Positions 1 to 7,792 are shown, counted from the stretch's first letter. The stretch: DNA of 64,000 nt from Chitinophagaceae bacterium (GCA_003168265.1 PMSV01000004.1:1-64000); one strand, 5' to 3'. Notes: a model not told the origin generated them from the sequence alone. Made by a program: numbers and translations.

Positions 1-46
1 TAGCGTTTTGAGACCAGTTAATTATAATGATTAGAAAAATAATTCG

Positions 47-133
47 TACCCGGGACGGGAGTTGAACCCGTACAGCCTTTTTCGGGCTACTGGATTTTAA
101 GTCCAGCGCGTCTACCAGTTCCGCCACCCAGGT
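47..133 (-). tRNA. tRNA-Leu (anticodon TAA)
   Basis: Read on the minus strand it folds as a class II tRNA: the 7-bp acceptor ACCTGGG pairs with CCCGGGT (one T-G pair), the D-arm contains GGCGGAACTGGTAGACGC, the anticodon stem CTGGA/TCCAG encloses loop CTTAAAA (anticodon TAA), there is a long variable arm, and the T-arm contains GGTTCAACTCC. The discriminator base is A and no CCA is encoded. It lies downstream of tRNA-Gly on the same strand, with a hairpin between them. Confidence 0.97.
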
Positions 134-146
134 AGGTTTCCTTATA

Positions 147-213
147 CAGATCTCTATAAAGATTTCTATATAGATTTTTACATAGAATTTTTACATAGAT
201 TTTAATATAGATT
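147..213. repeat. A+T-rich short tandem repeats between two tRNA genes
   Basis: At least four degenerate copies of a unit close to (a/t)catagattttt lie head to tail with a period of about 12-14 bases (tatagattttt, catagaattttt, catagatttta, tatagattc). The stretch separates the tRNA-Gly terminator-like hairpin from tRNA-Leu(TAA). It has no coding capacity. Origin and function are unknown; it looks like slippage-generated microsatellite DNA, and could influence read-through between the two tRNA genes. Confidence 0.6.
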
Positions 214-226
214 CAAGTAATTCAAA

Positions 227-259
227 CAAAAAATTCCACCCGGGAAAAGGAGTGGAATT
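227..259 (-). terminator. Hairpin with T-tract after tRNA-Gly
   Basis: On the minus strand ATTCCAC and GTGGAAT form a stem around an 11-14 base loop, followed by a run of six T. It begins a few bases beyond the 3' end of tRNA-Gly and fits a rho-independent terminator. If it works fully, tRNA-Leu(TAA) needs its own promoter; otherwise it may attenuate. Confidence 0.6.
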
Positions 260-265
260 AGATGG

Positions 266-338
266 AGCGGAAGACGAGGCTCGAACCCGCGACCTCAACC
301 TTGGCAAGGTTGCGCTCTACCAACTGAGCTACTTCCGC
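266..338 (-). tRNA. tRNA-Gly (anticodon GCC)
   Basis: On the minus strand the acceptor GCGGAAG pairs with CTTCCGC. The D-arm contains AGCTCAGTTGGTAGAGC, the anticodon stem CAACC/GGTTG encloses loop TTGCCAA (anticodon GCC), and the T-arm contains GGGTTCGAGCC. Length is 73 bases with discriminator T; CCA is not encoded. It is the first gene of a two-tRNA minus-strand group. Confidence 0.98.
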
Positions 339-369
339 ATTTTATTTTGCAAGAACTTTTAAGGGACTG

Positions 370-377
370 CAAATCTA
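370..377 (-). promoter_or_regulatory. Bacteroidota -7 box for the tRNA-Gly group
   Basis: The minus strand reads TAGATTTG, an exact match to the TAnnTTTG -7 element used by the Bacteroidota primary sigma factor. It is 31 bases before the tRNA-Gly 5' end, a sensible leader length. A clear TTG/TTTG -33 element is not present; only a T-rich stretch is seen at the right distance. Confidence 0.5.
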
Positions 378-412
378 ATCATGCCGGCCGATTATTAAAA
401 ATATTTTGCAGA

Positions 413-685
413 TTATTTATACTGCGGGGTATAGAGTGTGTTTCCCGGAACTTCCACATCCGGTTTTCCCATGTAACGGTGTTCGTAGAGATTATAACAG
501 CCGCCAAGCACAATGGCAATAAAACAAAAGACCTGTAGGTAGAATAGGAAAACGGAGGAATTCACCCAATTATAAGCGATGTCTTTTAATTTGGGGTTTG
601 TGTGTTCTTCTATTTCGTCCATATTTAAGAATTGCGCTACAAAAATAATGCTTAGAATTAAAAAATCAGTCTTTGTGCTTAACAA
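413..685 (-). CDS. Small membrane protein of unknown function
   Basis: A 90-residue protein with one clear hydrophobic segment (about residues 43-63, NSSVFLFYLQVFCFIAIVLGG) and a second, weaker one near the N-terminus (residues 8-20). The C-terminal tail is polar, with MGKPDVEVPGN. I do not recognise the family. It follows the GT2 glycosyltransferase, overlaps its 3' end by 20 bases and shares its strand, so the two are probably co-transcribed and translationally coupled. An in-frame ATG at codon 22 would remove the overlap and leave a single-span protein. The position suggests a role near the membrane beside the glycosyltransferase, but that is inference. Confidence 0.6.
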   Translation of the reverse strand: MLSTKTDFLILSIIFVAQFLNMDEIEEHTNPKLKDIAYNWVNSSVFLFYLQVFCFIAIVLGGCYNLYEHRYMGKPDVEVPGNTLYTPQYK

Positions 686-1706
686 TTTCAGTAAAAGTCT
701 TCTCCCCCTTCACAAAATAGCTCCAGACGATGCTTCTATTGATCCATCCTTTCAATTTTCCTTTTTTGGACTCTGGAAAATTGCTTTCAGCCCTCCTGAA
801 TAATAACCAATAAAAAAAGGCAAGATGGGCCTTCAGGACTTCAAAAAAATAGATGGCTCCATTGGAAAATAGAAATTTTACCCCGGATAAAAGGTCCAAT
901 AAAATACGGACCGGAATCTTCCAGACTGCGGCCGATCCGGGAAGGTTCTTGGCCAGCATGATGAGGTTATTCCGGAAATTGAGGAAGGTCTTTTGCGGAT
1001 TTTCCTTCTTCAGGGTCCCCGCCCCTACATGATAGACTTCGGATTCCGGACAGGAGTAAACAGTATATCCAGCCAATTGAAGCCTCCAGCATAGGTCAAT
1101 CTCTTCCATATGGGCGAAAAAATATTCATCAAAGCCTTTAAGTTGGCGAAATAGTTCGGAGCGGATGAACAAAGCCGCTCCTGAAGCCCAAAAGACTGGC
1201 TTAGCTTGGTTGTATTGGCCATAGTCTGTTTCACAGGTCTCGAAGACCCTGCCCCTGGCGAATGGATAGCCCAGCCAGTCCAGCCAGCCCCCGGCGGCGC
1301 CTGCGTATTCAAATAAGTCTTTTTGGTCGTAGGAAAGCATTTTTGGCTGGGCCGCGCCGATTGCCGGGTCCTGCTCCATCCTTTCAATCACCGGGTCCAA
1401 CCAGCCGGGATGTACTTCCACGTCAGAATTCAGTAAAACGTAATAATGCGCCTGAACCTCTTTCAAAGCCTCATTGTACCCTCTCGCAAATCCATGATTC
1501 TCCTTAAGCCGGATGACCCTGATCCGGGGGAATTTCTGATCCATCAATTCCAGGGAATCGTCGGTGGAAGCATTGTCCGCTACGATCAGTTCCATATTGG
1601 GATAGCTGCTTTTCAGGACAAAGGGCAGGAATTGGTCCAGGTATTTGCTACCGTTCCAGTTCAGTATGACGACGGCTACCCGGGGATGCTGGTTTTGGAA
1701 TGACAT
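666..1706 (-). CDS. GT2-family glycosyltransferase
   Basis: 346 residues. The N-terminal GT-A fold carries VVILNWNGSKYLDQFLP, the nucleotide-binding VADNASTDDSLEL, NHGFARGYNEAL and the DXD-like LLNSDVEVHPGW near residue 95. The acceptor-side motif (HMEEIDLCWRLQLAGY) is near residue 200. This layout is typical of rhamnosyltransferase-like GT2 enzymes of cell-surface polysaccharide synthesis, which move a sugar from a nucleotide donor to a lipid- or glycan-linked acceptor in the cytoplasm. A hydrophobic region around residues 270-300 may tie it to the membrane. The sugar cannot be predicted. It is divergent from the histidine kinase and has a -7 promoter box seven bases before its ATG. Confidence 0.9.
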   Translation of the reverse strand: MSFQNQHPRVAVVILNWNGSKYLDQFLPFVLKSSYPNMELIVADNASTDDSLELMDQKFPRIRVIRLKENHGFARGYNEALKEVQAHYYVLLNSDVEVHPGWLDPVIERMEQDPAIGAAQPKMLSYDQKDLFEYAGAAGGWLDWLGYPFARGRVFETCETDYGQYNQAKPVFWASGAALFIRSELFRQLKGFDEYFFAHMEEIDLCWRLQLAGYTVYSCPESEVYHVGAGTLKKENPQKTFLNFRNNLIMLAKNLPGSAAVWKIPVRILLDLLSGVKFLFSNGAIYFFEVLKAHLAFFYWLLFRRAESNFPESKKGKLKGWINRSIVWSYFVKGEKTFTEIVKHKD

Positions 1707-1713
1707 CGATTTT

Positions 1714-1721
1714 CAAATGTA
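1714..1721 (-). promoter_or_regulatory. -7 box of the glycosyltransferase gene
   Basis: The minus strand reads TACATTTG, a perfect TAnnTTTG, ending only seven bases before the ATG at 1706. Transcription from it would start at or within a base or two of the start codon, giving a leaderless message. No convincing -33 element is seen. Confidence 0.45.
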
Positions 1722-1777
1722 AGCTATGGGAATTAATCACGGAATCCTGCTCATTGAAAATTCTCTAAATTCGGTTC

Positions 1778-2923
1778 ATGATCCAGCCTTTTTTGAATTG
1801 GAGGACCTTTATCACCCTTATTGCCATTGGCATCGTCATTGGCACCGTTTTTTATTCGGGCTATATGGCCAGGAAGATCGGCCAGGAAGAGAGACAAAAG
1901 GTCGAGGAATGGGTAGCCGCCAGCAAGGCCGTACTCAATAGCAACCAGGATTTGACCTTGCCCAACCTGATCCGCAACGGGCAACAGAACATTCCGATAA
2001 TCGAGACCAATGAGAGGGATAGTATTACCGGATATGCTAATCTGGACTCCATCAGGACGATCAGCGATAAAGGCTTCCTGAGTTCAGAATTGAAGAAATT
2101 CAAATCCGAGCACGCTCCCATACTCATTAAATTGACAGATTCACCTTATACTGCGAATAAATATTATTACGGACATACCCTCCTGTTAGAGGAGGTGCGC
2201 TATTATCCCTTTGTTCAATTATTCATCGTTGCACTCTTCATTTTCTTTACTGTCTATTCAATCACCGTTCGCAATAAAGCGACCCAAAACCAGCTTTGGG
2301 CAGGAATGGCAAAGGAAACCGCACATCAGTTGGGCACCCCTGTTTCCTCCCTCGAAGGCTGGGTGGAAGTACTGAAAGAATCTGAGACGGATCCCCGAAT
2401 GGTTTCCGAGATCAAAAAAGATGTAGACCGGCTGAAACTGATCACGGACCGCTTTGGAAAGATCGGCAGCAGGCCCAAACTGGAAATGAAGGACCTGATC
2501 TATCAGCTGCAGCAAATGGTGGATTATATAAAAAGAAGATCCAGCGAGAAGGTTCATTTTTCAATGGATTCCCATGGCAACCTGGAGCTGTTTGCCGAGA
2601 TCTCCCCCCCCTTATTCGACTGGGTCATCGAGAATCTGTTAAAGAATGCACTCGACGCAATGGAAGGAAAGGGCGAAATCCGGATCGAAATCCAGAAAAC
2701 TGAAAAGGAAATCCATATTGATGTGAGTGATACCGGGAAGGGGATTTCCAAATACAATCTCCAAAGGGTCTTTAAACCGGGGTTTACTACCAAAAAAAGA
2801 GGATGGGGCCTGGGTCTGAGCCTGTCCAAGAGGATTGTGGAGGAATACCATAACGGGAAACTTTTCATCCGCCACTCGGAACCCGGGAAGGGAACCATTT
2901 TCCGGATCGAATTGAAGGGTTAA
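1778..2923 (+). CDS. Membrane sensor histidine kinase
   Basis: 381 residues. Two transmembrane helices (about 11-31 and 145-163) bracket a roughly 110-residue periplasmic sensor region of no recognised family. The kinase core follows directly, without a HAMP domain: H-box AKETAHQLGTPVSSLEGW with phospho-accepting His183, N-box ENLLKNALDAM near 285-295, G1 DTGKGIS near 318 and G2 GWGLGLSLSKRIVEEYH near 342. The AHQLGTP H-box is a form common in Bacteroidota. No response regulator gene is adjacent, so it is an orphan kinase in this window. Expected activity is ATP-dependent autophosphorylation and phosphotransfer to an unlinked regulator. It is divergent from the GT2 gene; the 71-base gap holds both promoters. 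Confidence 0.93.
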   Translation: MIQPFLNWRTFITLIAIGIVIGTVFYSGYMARKIGQEERQKVEEWVAASKAVLNSNQDLTLPNLIRNGQQNIPIIETNERDSITGYANLDSIRTISDKGFLSSELKKFKSEHAPILIKLTDSPYTANKYYYGHTLLLEEVRYYPFVQLFIVALFIFFTVYSITVRNKATQNQLWAGMAKETAHQLGTPVSSLEGWVEVLKESETDPRMVSEIKKDVDRLKLITDRFGKIGSRPKLEMKDLIYQLQQMVDYIKRRSSEKVHFSMDSHGNLELFAEISPPLFDWVIENLLKNALDAMEGKGEIRIEIQKTEKEIHIDVSDTGKGISKYNLQRVFKPGFTTKKRGWGLGLSLSKRIVEEYHNGKLFIRHSEPGKGTIFRIELKG

Positions 2924-2974
2924 GCGACTGATGAATTACGGTCGATTGCGCCTTCCGGAATGGCGGAATTTTAA

Positions 2975-2982
2975 TACATTTG
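2975..2982 (+). promoter_or_regulatory. -7 box of tRNA-Leu(GAG)
   Basis: TACATTTG matches TAnnTTTG exactly and lies 35 bases before the tRNA 5' end, leaving a short precursor leader. A TTG at 2946-2948 is farther upstream than the usual -33 spacing, so only the -7 box is well supported. Confidence 0.5.
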
Positions 2983-3017
2983 CAGCCACCTCATTCAGAT
3001 GCCTATCCCAAGCTCAT

Positions 3018-3101
3018 GCGGCGGTGGCGAAATTGGTAGACGCACTACTTTGAGGTGGTAGCGACCGAAAGGTTGTGAGAGTTCGAATCTCTTCTGCCGC
3101 A
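3018..3101 (+). tRNA. tRNA-Leu (anticodon GAG)
   Basis: Acceptor GCGGCGG pairs with CTGCCGC (one G-T pair). The D-arm is TGGCGAAATTGGTAGACGCA. The anticodon stem CTACT/GGTAG holds loop TTGAGGT (anticodon GAG), followed by a class II variable arm (GCGACCGAAAGGTTGT) and the T-arm GAGTTCGAATCTC. Discriminator A, CCA not encoded. Its 3' side marks the start of an A+T-richer accessory stretch. Confidence 0.97.
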
Positions 3102-3111
3102 CAACAAATGT

Positions 3112-3135
3112 CCCCCAGCATTGCTGGGGGTTTTT
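3112..3135 (+). terminator. Terminator of tRNA-Leu(GAG)
   Basis: CCCCCAGC-ATT-GCTGGGGG is a perfect 8-bp G+C-rich stem with a three-base loop, followed by five T. It starts 11 bases after the tRNA and is a textbook intrinsic terminator. Confidence 0.9.
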
Positions 3136-3277
3136 GCATTCAGGAGCAAAGCGAGCCTGCTCGCAGGAGGGGTCAACAAAAAAGATATAATTATTATCTT
3201 TAATTCCGCCACAAAAGCCAGTGTTGAATTTTAGCGGTAATAATTTGGAGAAACCTACATTTAAGTAACAAACATTT

Positions 3278-4198
3278 ATGACATTAATAAAGACAAATTT
3301 TGGCTTTCACTCAACAACTGACGAAGTTATTAGTGGAATAGACTTGACAGGAAAACGAGCCATAGTTACAGGAGGCGCATCGGGAATTGGAATAGAAACA
3401 GTCAAAGCCTTGGCAAAAGCTGGCGCAGAAGTAACCATTGCAGCAAGAAATATTGACGCAGGAAAAAAGGTTGCAGATGAAATTATTGCCATAACAGGTA
3501 AATGCAAAATATATGTTGCCCAACTTGATTTAGATAACCCAAATTCGATAAATAATTTTGTTGTGAATTGGAAAGAGCCATTGCATATTTTGATTAACAA
3601 CGCAGGTGTTATGGCAATTCCCGATTTGCAAAAAACACAAGACGGAATTGAATTACAATTTATGACCAACTATCTTGGACATTTTGCATTGTCTATTGGA
3701 CTTCACAATGCCTTGAAAAGTGCAGGTTCAGCCCGCATTGTAGCAGTTAGTTCAAGCGGGCATTTACTTTCACCAATTGTTTTTGACGACATTAATTTTG
3801 CATTCAGGGTTTATGAGCCCTGGCTTTCATATGGACAATCTAAGACCGCTTGTATTTTATTTGCAGTTGGTGCGAATGAACGTTGGGCGAAAGAGGGAAT
3901 AACTGTGAATGCTCTGAACCCAGGAGCAATCTTGACAAATCTTCAAAAATATGTTGGCGGGAAACTTCGTTCTGCGCCAGAATTCCATAAGACACCACAA
4001 CAAGGAGCGGCAACTTCAATTTTATTAGCAACTTCACCATTACTTGGTAACATCGGTGGACGTTATTTTGAGAACTGTAACGAAGCTGAAACAGTTACAA
4101 AACGAACTGACAATTACGGAGGGGTTGCAATGTATGCACTTGACAAGGACAATGCAGACCGTTTGTGGGATATATCAATGAAAATGATAAGTAAATGA
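3278..4198 (+). CDS. Short-chain dehydrogenase/reductase (SDR)
   Basis: 306 residues with a classical SDR layout: the Rossmann cofactor motif TGGASGIG (residues about 32-39), NNAG near 107, and the catalytic SxnY-xxx-K with YGQSK near 187. The N-terminal extension before the Rossmann fold and the length resemble retinol-dehydrogenase/protochlorophyllide-reductase-like SDRs, which reduce or oxidise carbonyls and alcohols with NAD(P)(H); the substrate is unknown. It is a single gene with its own spacing on both sides and more A+T-rich codon use than the genes before the tRNA, which suggests acquisition by transfer. The last codons are followed by non-coding DNA with a 21-base repeat shared with another gene border. 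Confidence 0.92.
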   Translation: MTLIKTNFGFHSTTDEVISGIDLTGKRAIVTGGASGIGIETVKALAKAGAEVTIAARNIDAGKKVADEIIAITGKCKIYVAQLDLDNPNSINNFVVNWKEPLHILINNAGVMAIPDLQKTQDGIELQFMTNYLGHFALSIGLHNALKSAGSARIVAVSSSGHLLSPIVFDDINFAFRVYEPWLSYGQSKTACILFAVGANERWAKEGITVNALNPGAILTNLQKYVGGKLRSAPEFHKTPQQGAATSILLATSPLLGNIGGRYFENCNEAETVTKRTDNYGGVAMYALDKDNADRLWDISMKMISK

Positions 4199-4282
4199 CT
4201 TTTAAGAACGTAGTGACAAATATTACTACCCCTAACATTGCATTGGCGAATCAGGAAGATTTAATGCCAAAATTTTAAATAA

Positions 4283-4303
4283 TTTCAAACTGCATCACTA
4301 CCG
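4283..4303. repeat. 21-base border repeat, copy A
   Basis: tttcaaactgcatcactaccg matches 18 of 21 bases with 5040-5060 (copy B), which begins just after the stop of the next gene. Both copies lie in the 3' non-coding DNA of unrelated accessory genes. The sequence could be an eroded insertion-sequence end or a recombination border; the family is not identified. Confidence 0.5.
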
Positions 4304-4467
4304 TTTTTTACAACTTGGTTAAGATTCATAAAACTTTGCCTGTTCCCCTTCCATTCGAACAGAATTGATTAAAAGGCTTATTAGTATTGAAGATATTGTT
4401 AAAATGGCTGAATCGCCCAATTCAACAATTAAGAAAATGGTATTTTCATTGTGAATACCGAAATACC

Positions 4468-5034
4468 ATGACTAACTCTTTTCTGGATAATAAAACTTTG
4501 AGAAGCTTACATAGGGATGTAGGCTATTTTTTTATTGGACTATTTATTTCATTTGCAATTTCAGGAATAGCACTCAACCATCGTTCAAAATGGAATCCCA
4601 ACAGATATAAATATGATTTCAGGAAAGTACAAACAAATTTTCGCCTCACGAATAAAACAATTTCAGTTGATAGCATCAACTCATTTTCTACCGCTAACCA
4701 GTTAAAGAATTATCGTGGTTTTATTTTAAGATCTGATTCTTCTTTGTTCATTGGTTACGACAATGCAGATGCGACAATTTTTCTTGGGAATGGTAGCGGT
4801 GAGATAAATATTTGGAGACCCGTACCAATTTTGCATCAACTGGTATCACTTCATACATCATTCGAAAAAGATAATTGGTACGCGTTGTATTCTGATGGAT
4901 TCTGCTTAGGCATTCTTTTTATAGTTACAACCGGAATGTTTTTAGTTAAGGGTAAAAACAGTTTTATGAAGCGGGGATGGCTGCTTGCTTTGATTGGGGT
5001 TGTAATACCCATCATAGCGCTTTTCATATTTTGA
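4468..5034 (+). CDS. PepSY-associated membrane protein
   Basis: 188 residues from the ATG at 4468. A TTG 81 bases upstream would add 27 residues, but the ATG is preferred because it begins just before the conserved first helix. Layout: helix 1 (about residues 18-36, YFFIGLFISFAISGIALNH), a roughly 80-residue polar domain, then two C-terminal helices (about 140-160 and 168-187). LRSLHRDVGYFF and ILHQLVSLHTSF fit PepSY-associated transmembrane proteins, a Bacteroidota family often found with iron or peptidase systems; no such partner is nearby. It stands alone in the accessory stretch with A+T-rich codon use. Confidence 0.7.
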   Translation: MTNSFLDNKTLRSLHRDVGYFFIGLFISFAISGIALNHRSKWNPNRYKYDFRKVQTNFRLTNKTISVDSINSFSTANQLKNYRGFILRSDSSLFIGYDNADATIFLGNGSGEINIWRPVPILHQLVSLHTSFEKDNWYALYSDGFCLGILFIVTTGMFLVKGKNSFMKRGWLLALIGVVIPIIALFIF

Positions 5035-5039
5035 TGTAT

Positions 5040-5060
5040 TTTCAAACTGAGACACTACCG
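5040..5060. repeat. 21-base border repeat, copy B
   Basis: tttcaaactgagacactaccg is the partner of 4283-4303 (three mismatches). It starts five bases after the stop of the PepSY-like gene. The 328-base gap to the next gene also holds the longer repeat at 5081 and otherwise only A+T-rich DNA in which I see no gene. Confidence 0.5.
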
Positions 5061-5080
5061 AAAATTAGGCCCTTCACTTA

Positions 5081-5136
5081 ATTATAGAAACCTTTTGTAC
5101 CCTTCCTCATCCTTGACCAGACACACCGATTCCAAT
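5081..5136 (-). repeat. 56-base dispersed repeat, copy 1 (possible gene-tail remnant)
   Basis: About 88% identical to 6322-6377. On the minus strand both copies read in the same frame as a short C-terminal peptide ending in a TAA stop (LESVCLVKDEEGYKRFL here, LESVCPVKAEEWYKRFL in copy 2), each with an in-frame stop shortly upstream. Shared frame, shared stop and scattered substitutions suggest two decayed copies of one gene end. The family is not recognised. Confidence 0.6.
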
Positions 5137-5362
5137 GCCCTTCAAAAAATTGGAATTTTAGTGTACCAGGGCCTAGGAAATAAAAATATAGAATTCCTTG
5201 TTTTTTTTATTCTGAATTTACTCCGGTTTTCAACATTCTTCAGTAGCTGTTAGTCAAGCATCAGGTATAGAATATTCAACTATTTTTGTTCGAATAGACA
5301 GGATAGAATAGCATAAATTTATAAGTCGATAAAATAAGAACAATAATTCTCATTCGGTATTT

Positions 5363-5842
5363 ATGAATTTAAAAATAATAAAAGCATCTGAGGAGCATAA
5401 AGCTGTAATAAATAACCTAATGCAATTTTACATTTATGATTTTTCGGAATTTATCAAATGTGATGTCGAAGAGGATGGCCTTTTTGCAGCATATCCTAAT
5501 CTGGAAAATTATTGGGAAGAGAAAAATCACAGATTCCCTTATATAATAAAAAAAGATGAAAAATATATAGGTTTTGTGTTGGTAAGGCTTATTGAAACAA
5601 AAGAAAGAAATTATTTTTCAATAGCGGAGTTCTTTGTAATGAGAAAATACAGGCGTGAAGGTACAGGAAAGGAAATAGCACAAGTTATCTTCAATTTGCA
5701 TAAAGGGCAATGGGAAGTTTATCAAAAAGAAAGCAACGAACCTGCACAAATATTTTGGAACAAGGTTATTAACGAGTACACGAATGGAAATTTTGTCCAA
5801 CATTTGGAAAATGGGAAACTTATACAAAATTTTGAAAACTAA
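5363..5842 (+). CDS. GNAT-family N-acetyltransferase
   Basis: 159 residues with the GNAT fold order. The N-terminal strand is MNLKIIKASEEHK, the middle holds IGFVLVRLIE, a strand carries FSIAEFFVMRKYRREGTGKEIAQVIF with the acetyl-CoA pyrophosphate loop R-R-E-G-T-G-K near residue 98, and the C-terminus has the common EPAQIFWNKV motif. It transfers an acetyl group from acetyl-CoA to an amine on an unknown small molecule or protein. A single gene with low G+C codon use inside the accessory stretch; no operon partner. The ATG start gives normal family length. Confidence 0.88.
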   Translation: MNLKIIKASEEHKAVINNLMQFYIYDFSEFIKCDVEEDGLFAAYPNLENYWEEKNHRFPYIIKKDEKYIGFVLVRLIETKERNYFSIAEFFVMRKYRREGTGKEIAQVIFNLHKGQWEVYQKESNEPAQIFWNKVINEYTNGNFVQHLENGKLIQNFEN

Positions 5843-5956
5843 AAAGGCTCAACTGAGCAGCTTCATTTGTTAGCCTGCAAATTTGAAATTGATATTTCGA
5901 AGGAAAAGAAACAAAACACCAAGACAAAAACGTCAAGGGTATATCGTGAATTGTGG

Positions 5957-5964
5957 TAATTTTG
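5957..5964 (+). promoter_or_regulatory. -7 box before the 80-residue gene
   Basis: TAATTTTG matches TAnnTTTG and ends 10 bases before the ATG at 5975, so a transcript would have at most a few leader bases. This supports the small downstream reading frame as a real transcribed gene. Confidence 0.45.
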
Positions 5965-5974
5965 CAAAAAAATT

Positions 5975-6217
5975 ATGACCAAACAAGAAGCTGATATTTT
6001 AGTAGCTCAAGCACGCCCATTTGTAGGTAAACATACTCCTGCTTCAAGATTTGGAATATCAACTATCGGAAACGCCTCTTTCGATAGAATTTTGAACCCG
6101 AACAGTGGCATAGAAGAAAACGAACCAGAGAATTATCAGGCTATAGGAGTAGTGAAGGATGCAACAGGTAGTGAATTTGAATTACCATTAAGAACTATTA
6201 TACGCGCATTTCAATGA
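5975..6217 (+). CDS. Hypothetical protein, 80 residues
   Basis: A soluble, acidic small protein with no signal peptide or membrane segment. It starts MTKQEADILVAQARPFVGKH and contains RFGISTIGNASFDRIL and a C-terminal FELPLRTIIRAF. I do not recognise the family. A -7 box sits just upstream, the frame has balanced composition, and it lies between two clear accessory genes on the same strand, which makes it credible. It is followed by 234 bases of non-coding DNA containing the second 56-base repeat. Confidence 0.6.
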   Translation: MTKQEADILVAQARPFVGKHTPASRFGISTIGNASFDRILNPNSGIEENEPENYQAIGVVKDATGSEFELPLRTIIRAFQ

Positions 6218-6321
6218 GGTTCCTATCTTATCAACTGGACAATCCGAAATATATGATAAATAGTAGCCGTCAAAGCAGCGGCAATGGCGAAAAATGCTGC
6301 CCATATCAGACCTCATGTGAA

Positions 6322-6377
6322 ATTATAGAAACCTTTTGTACCATTCCTCAGCCTTGACCGGGCAGACGGATTCCAAA
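6322..6377 (-). repeat. 56-base dispersed repeat, copy 2 (possible gene-tail remnant)
   Basis: Partner of 5081-5136; about seven differences across 56 bases. The minus-strand frame reads RYLESVCPVKAEEWYKRFL then stop. It lies between the 80-residue gene and the methyltransferase gene. Just after it comes aagccctaacgttttatgcc, one of several TAAC-containing borders in this stretch. Confidence 0.6.
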
Positions 6378-6451
6378 TACCGCTACAAACTGCCAAGCCC
6401 TAACGTTTTATGCCACTGGAACAGCGACCTCAAAAATGACAATATTTATAC

Positions 6452-7189
6452 ATGGACATAAAATCAAAACTAAAACCTGAATATCAGATAGAGTTCGAGA
6501 AGTATAAAGGGTCTGACAACATCCCTGTTTTTTTGAGCGACAAGTATATTACCGGGTACAATGAGAAGTATATGAAAATGTACAATTGGATGTCACATGG
6601 CTATGATTTTGTTGAAACAGTTGTTGGACGATTAAAATATGGCAAGTCAATAAACAAAATGCGAAATGATATTATTTCAAAGTTGGAGTGGCGAAATAAT
6701 ATATCTGTTTTGTATGTTTCTATTGGGACGGGAAAGGATTTGCAATTTATCCCTAAAACTATTGACTCAAAAACACTTGATATTGTTGGCGCCGACATTT
6801 CTATTGGGATGCTAAAAAAATGCAAGAAGAAATTCATTGGACAAACAAATCTTTCCTTGAGTAATTGTTGCGGAGAGGAGCTGCCTTTCAATGATAATGA
6901 ATTTGATATTATTTTCCATGTCGGTGGAATAAATTTTTTTAATGATAAAAGATTTGCAATTCAAGAAATGATCAGGGTTGCAAAAAAGGGAACGAGGATT
7001 CTTATTGCCGATGAAACACAGGATTTCATAGATAATCAATATAAAAAAAGTTACCTATCGAAAAAATATTTCAAAGGACAGAAATTTGATTTGAAAGAGT
7101 TTGAGTTAAACATTCCGAAAGATGTATCTGAACTTAACATTGAACTAATGTGGGAAAACAAATTTTATTGCATAACGTTCAGGAAGTAA
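6452..7189 (+). CDS. SAM-dependent class I methyltransferase
   Basis: 245 residues. The SAM-binding motif I is VLYVSIGTGKDLQFI near residues 86-100, the acidic residue of motif II is in IVGADISIGMLKKC near 115, and motif post-II/III is CCGEELPFNDNEFDIIFHVGGINFF followed by AIQEMIRVAKKGTRILIADE. This is the UbiE/Methyltransf_11 arrangement. Target unknown; an N-terminal 60-residue cap precedes the core. Single gene, strongly A+T-rich codon use, no operon partner. The start is preceded by tacATGG with no Shine-Dalgarno sequence. Confidence 0.85.
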   Translation: MDIKSKLKPEYQIEFEKYKGSDNIPVFLSDKYITGYNEKYMKMYNWMSHGYDFVETVVGRLKYGKSINKMRNDIISKLEWRNNISVLYVSIGTGKDLQFIPKTIDSKTLDIVGADISIGMLKKCKKKFIGQTNLSLSNCCGEELPFNDNEFDIIFHVGGINFFNDKRFAIQEMIRVAKKGTRILIADETQDFIDNQYKKSYLSKKYFKGQKFDLKEFELNIPKDVSELNIELMWENKFYCITFRK

Positions 7190-7792
7190 ACGGCACCAAA
7201 CATAGTATTTAGCGATATCTTGGCGTATGGGATTGGCGATTTACTTTTTTTTCTCTACAAAGTTTATAGCCAATTGAATCACTCTACTTATAGATATTGG
7301 AAAGAGTCTGAATGATCTTAACTGCATGGTAAATGTAGGCAGGGCTTCCTGTTAGTATTGTAAAGAATAAGTTTATCCCGTTCCCTGAAAGGTTTGAGAT
7401 TTAGCCGTTCACAAAAATTTCCCCTTTCTCACCTTTATAGCATAATCGCTATGCTAATGGGCACAATTATAACAGCTTTTATAGTTGTTATAAAAAGAGT
7501 CCGAGTTACTGGCGTAATAAAAATAAAAATTTCATGTCAAAATTCGAGGAGCCTTGATATCAGGCTTTAATTGAAATAGTCAGCATTTGATCTGACCATA
7601 TTTTCTGTTAAGGCCGTACTTTGCCTTCCAATTTTCAATCTTCCGTTTTAGTAGTCTTTGACGTGTAAAAACTGACCGCAAGCGAACATAGGCTGTTTCG
7701 AAACAGAACAGTTAGATGTCAAAGAATGACAATAATTAAATGATAGTCAATTGACTGGAAAAATGGCATGTCTTTGGAAGCTAGGGGGTACT
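7190..7792. other. 600-base gap without a gene
   Basis: No credible reading frame. It contains small palindromes: TAGCAT...ATGCTA at 7438-7455, TTATAACA...TGTTATAA at about 7466-7492, and a perfect CTGTTTCGAAACAG at 7693-7706. No T-tract terminator was found after the methyltransferase. Confidence 0.6.
7693..7706. promoter_or_regulatory. 14-base perfect palindrome upstream of the permease
   Basis: CTGTTTCGAAACAG is self-complementary over all 14 bases and lies 87 bases before the permease start. It could be an operator for a dimeric regulator of the permease gene. No regulator is adjacent, so the assignment is inference. Confidence 0.35.

Noticed and set aside
3018-3140. Site-specific integration into tRNA-Leu(GAG)
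   Set aside because: The tRNA 3' end is not duplicated anywhere I could find in the window and no integrase is present, so only adjacency can be stated.
5843-5900. Canonical integron attC site after the GNAT gene (ggctcaac...gttagcc)
   Set aside because: The core-like arms do not match the R'/R'' consensus and no paired inner arms are evident; kept only as part of the general border observation.
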